This document shows positions 62,539 through 64,000 of a stretch of DNA of 64,000 nucleotides, in pieces. How positions within the stretch are numbered: the first letter of the stretch is position 1; each line of letters opens with the position of its first letter. Position numbers and translations under genes: made by a program. Source of the DNA: Tropicibacter sp. Alg240-R139. Its GTDB lineage: Bacteria > Pseudomonadota > Alphaproteobacteria > Rhodobacterales > Rhodobacteraceae. Under the pieces are notes generated by a model. That model saw only the letters and a list, made by a program, of their open reading frames with translations. It ran no database searches and was not told the DNA's origin. The stretch covers positions 1-64,000 of the forward strand of contig NZ_UNRA01000005.1 of assembly GCF_900537075.1 (NCBI RefSeq). Reading direction: 5' to 3'.

Positions 62539-63360
62539 TCAGGCCATTTTGACCTGCGCCGCTTCGATCCGCTCCAACCGGGCGCAGAACTCTGCGACGG
62601 CCTTCAAGGTCTCTTCGGGCGCTTCAAGGTGCGGTGAGTGTTTGCAATTCAACTTGACCCGATCGACGGGGCAATAGGCACGCGAGGTGATTTCATCCAA
62701 ATGCGCCATGGTGCCATATTGGTCATCATGCCCCTGGATCGCCAGGATCGGCACCCGAATGTAATCGATTACCTCGGCCACGTTCCAATCGGCGAACTCC
62801 GGATCAAGCCAAACGTTGGCCCAACCGCGAAAAACGCCTTCTGGGTCGCGGTGGTAGATCCCCATGCGTTGAGCCAGATCGGTGGTATCAAACTGATCGC
62901 GGGTCCGTTCGATTTCGGTCAGCCCCTTTGGTTCAGCAAAAAAGTGCGGCGCGGCTACGATCAACCCGCGCACGCGGTGATCTTCGACACTGCCCGCATA
63001 AACCGCAGCCATCGTGGCGCCGTCGGAATGACCGAACAGGATGCACCGCTGAATGCCCGCTTGCTCCAGAATAGGTGGCAGCACCTCCAAAGGCTCTTGG
63101 GATTGATAATCCAGCCCACGCGGCAGCTGGATCGGGTCTGAATTGCCATAACCCTGCCGCGAAAAAACAAGAACGCCGAACCCGGTCTGCGCCGACAGCT
63201 TTTTAGGGAAATCACGCCACAATGCGACACAGCCCAGCCCCTCGTGCAACATCACGATTGTCGGGGCCTGATCCGGGGCGGGGCCGTGGCAAGCGTATTC
63301 CAACGCCACGCCGTTCACCTTCATCGGAAAGCTCGGGGTCGGGCTCCAGTCGAACATCAT
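62539..63360 (-). CDS. Alpha/beta hydrolase in the box cluster
   Basis: 273 residues. Nucleophile elbow GHSDGAT near 115 (Ser in G-x-S-x-G form), oxyanion loop MLHEGLGCVALWRDFP near 36, Asp in GHDDQYG near 215 and the catalytic His in CKHSPHLEAPE near 245. It may remove misprimed CoA esters or open a lactone arising from 2,3-epoxybenzoyl-CoA chemistry (inference from context). Directly follows the benzoate-CoA ligase stop (TGAATG), so it is part of that operon. Confidence 0.85.
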   Translation of the reverse strand: MMFDWSPTPSFPMKVNGVALEYACHGPAPDQAPTIVMLHEGLGCVALWRDFPKKLSAQTGFGVLVFSRQGYGNSDPIQLPRGLDYQSQEPLEVLPPILEQAGIQRCILFGHSDGATMAAVYAGSVEDHRVRGLIVAAPHFFAEPKGLTEIERTRDQFDTTDLAQRMGIYHRDPEGVFRGWANVWLDPEFADWNVAEVIDYIRVPILAIQGHDDQYGTMAHLDEITSRAYCPVDRVKLNCKHSPHLEAPEETLKAVAEFCARLERIEAAQVKMA

Positions 63361-64000
63361 TCACCCTTCACGCAGTTTGAAACGTTGGATCTTCCCTGTC
63401 GCGGTCTTGGGCAGGTCATCCACAAAGTCTATCCAGCGAGGGTATTTCCATTTGCCCACCTTGTCTTTGACAAATGCCTGCAACTCTTCGGTCAGATCAT
63501 CATCTGTGCCCTGCTTCAGAACGATAAAGGCCTTGGGTTTTTCCAAATCCTGTTCGTCTCGCTTGGGCACGACAGCGGCCTCCAATACAGCGGGATGCGC
63601 GCTCAGCGCCTGCTCGACCTCGAATGGGGACACCCAGATGCCGGACACTTTGAACATGTCGTCGGTCCGCCCGCAGTACACATATCGCCCACTTTCGGTC
63701 AGCTCGTACTTGTCGCCGGTCCGGGTCCACTCCCCTTCAAACGTTGCCCGGCTTTTGTCGCGCTTGTTCCAATAGCCATCGGCGGCCGACGCGCCGCGCA
63801 CCAACAACTCGCCCAATCCACCGACCGGGACGTCATTGCCATCCCCATCCACCAGGCGAACCTCATACCCCGGCACCGGGCGCCCGGACGTGCCATAAGC
63901 CACGTCATCCGGCACGTTCGATAGAAAGATGTGCAGCATCTCGGTCGATCCAACGCCGTCCAGGATGTCTGTCCCCCACAATCGACGCCAGGCGGTGCCG
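63361..64000 (-). CDS. Benzoate-CoA ligase, C-terminal part (cut by right edge)
   Basis: The visible 213 residues form the end of an adenylate-forming ligase: DILDGVGSTEMLHIFLSN (the GSTEM motif that replaces GYGMTE in benzoate-CoA ligases), SGRPVPGYEVRLVDGDG, GEWTRTGDKYELTESGRYVY, GRTDDMFKVSGIWVSPFEVE and the catalytic Lys in LPKTATGKIQRFKLREG. It activates benzoate to benzoyl-CoA, the substrate of BoxAB. The N-terminus lies beyond position 64000; the frame is open at the edge. Confidence 0.92.
   Translation of the reverse strand, partial: GTAWRRLWGTDILDGVGSTEMLHIFLSNVPDDVAYGTSGRPVPGYEVRLVDGDGNDVPVGGLGELLVRGASAADGYWNKRDKSRATFEGEWTRTGDKYELTESGRYVYCGRTDDMFKVSGIWVSPFEVEQALSAHPAVLEAAVVPKRDEQDLEKPKAFIVLKQGTDDDLTEELQAFVKDKVGKWKYPRWIDFVDDLPKTATGKIQRFKLREG

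Overview
The window comes from an alphaproteobacterium of the Rhodobacterales (Roseobacter group). The evidence is the chromosomal block mutM/ubiE/ubiB - rpsT - dnaA - dnaN - recF - gyrB, the high-GC coding style, and the catabolic repertoire: alkylsulfatase, acyl-CoA chemistry, a CUT2 sugar transporter and an aerobic benzoyl-CoA (box) cluster. No organism name can be read directly from the sequence.

Layout. 1-535: end of an IS3-family element cut by the left edge. 0.8-8.9 kb: a TolB-like/TPR membrane regulator, a secreted type III alkylsulfatase, and a crotonase plus acyl-CoA dehydrogenase pair (possibly DMSP-derived methylthio-acyl-CoA catabolism) with a divergent AraC regulator. 9-21.1 kb: housekeeping genes ubiB, ubiE, mutM, a short-chain enoyl-CoA hydratase, rpsT, dnaA, dnaN, recF, a LysE exporter and gyrB. 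21.8-27.8 kb: a decaying acyl-CoA operon with MaoC hydratase, two acyl-CoA synthetases and a DUF35/thiolase-fold pair, interspersed with remnants of a crotonase, a CaiB CoA-transferase and a DctM permease. 28.1-35.2 kb: a sugar ABC transporter (ATPase, permease, binding protein) with an isomerase and a Gfo/Idh dehydrogenase. It is divergent from a LacI regulator, and three tandem near-palindromic operators lie between them.

35.4-37.7 kb holds wreckage of a phage (DUF3168, head-tail joining, broken small and large terminase) joined to a broken ribbon-helix-helix gene and a winged-helix replication-type protein. Next comes a roughly 15.9-kb genomic island, 37,886-53,762, bounded by 16-bp direct repeats. 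The right copy is the 3' end of an intact tRNA-Arg(CCT), and an excisionase-like gene and a tyrosine integrase sit against it. The cargo is a complete type I restriction-modification operon (regulator-hsdM-hsdS-hsdR-metallopeptidase), with a divergent small HTH gene and two matching operators. It also carries a probable HUH-type Rep-like protein with a structured leader, a serine recombinase that seems to start at ATA, an ApeA-like HEPN protein and a DUF262/HNH/AlbA fusion of GmrSD type. This island, especially its right half, is the best candidate for something undescribed: a mobile defence island.

53.9-56.3 kb: a GntR-type LacI regulator with its own operator and a YcaQ-type DNA-repair protein. 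56.4-64.0 kb: the box pathway, all on the minus strand: benzoate-CoA ligase (cut by the right edge), alpha/beta hydrolase, DUF309 protein, boxC, boxB, a small cysteine-rich protein, boxA and boxR. Two 15-bp near-identical sites, upstream of boxC and of boxR, are candidate BoxR operators.
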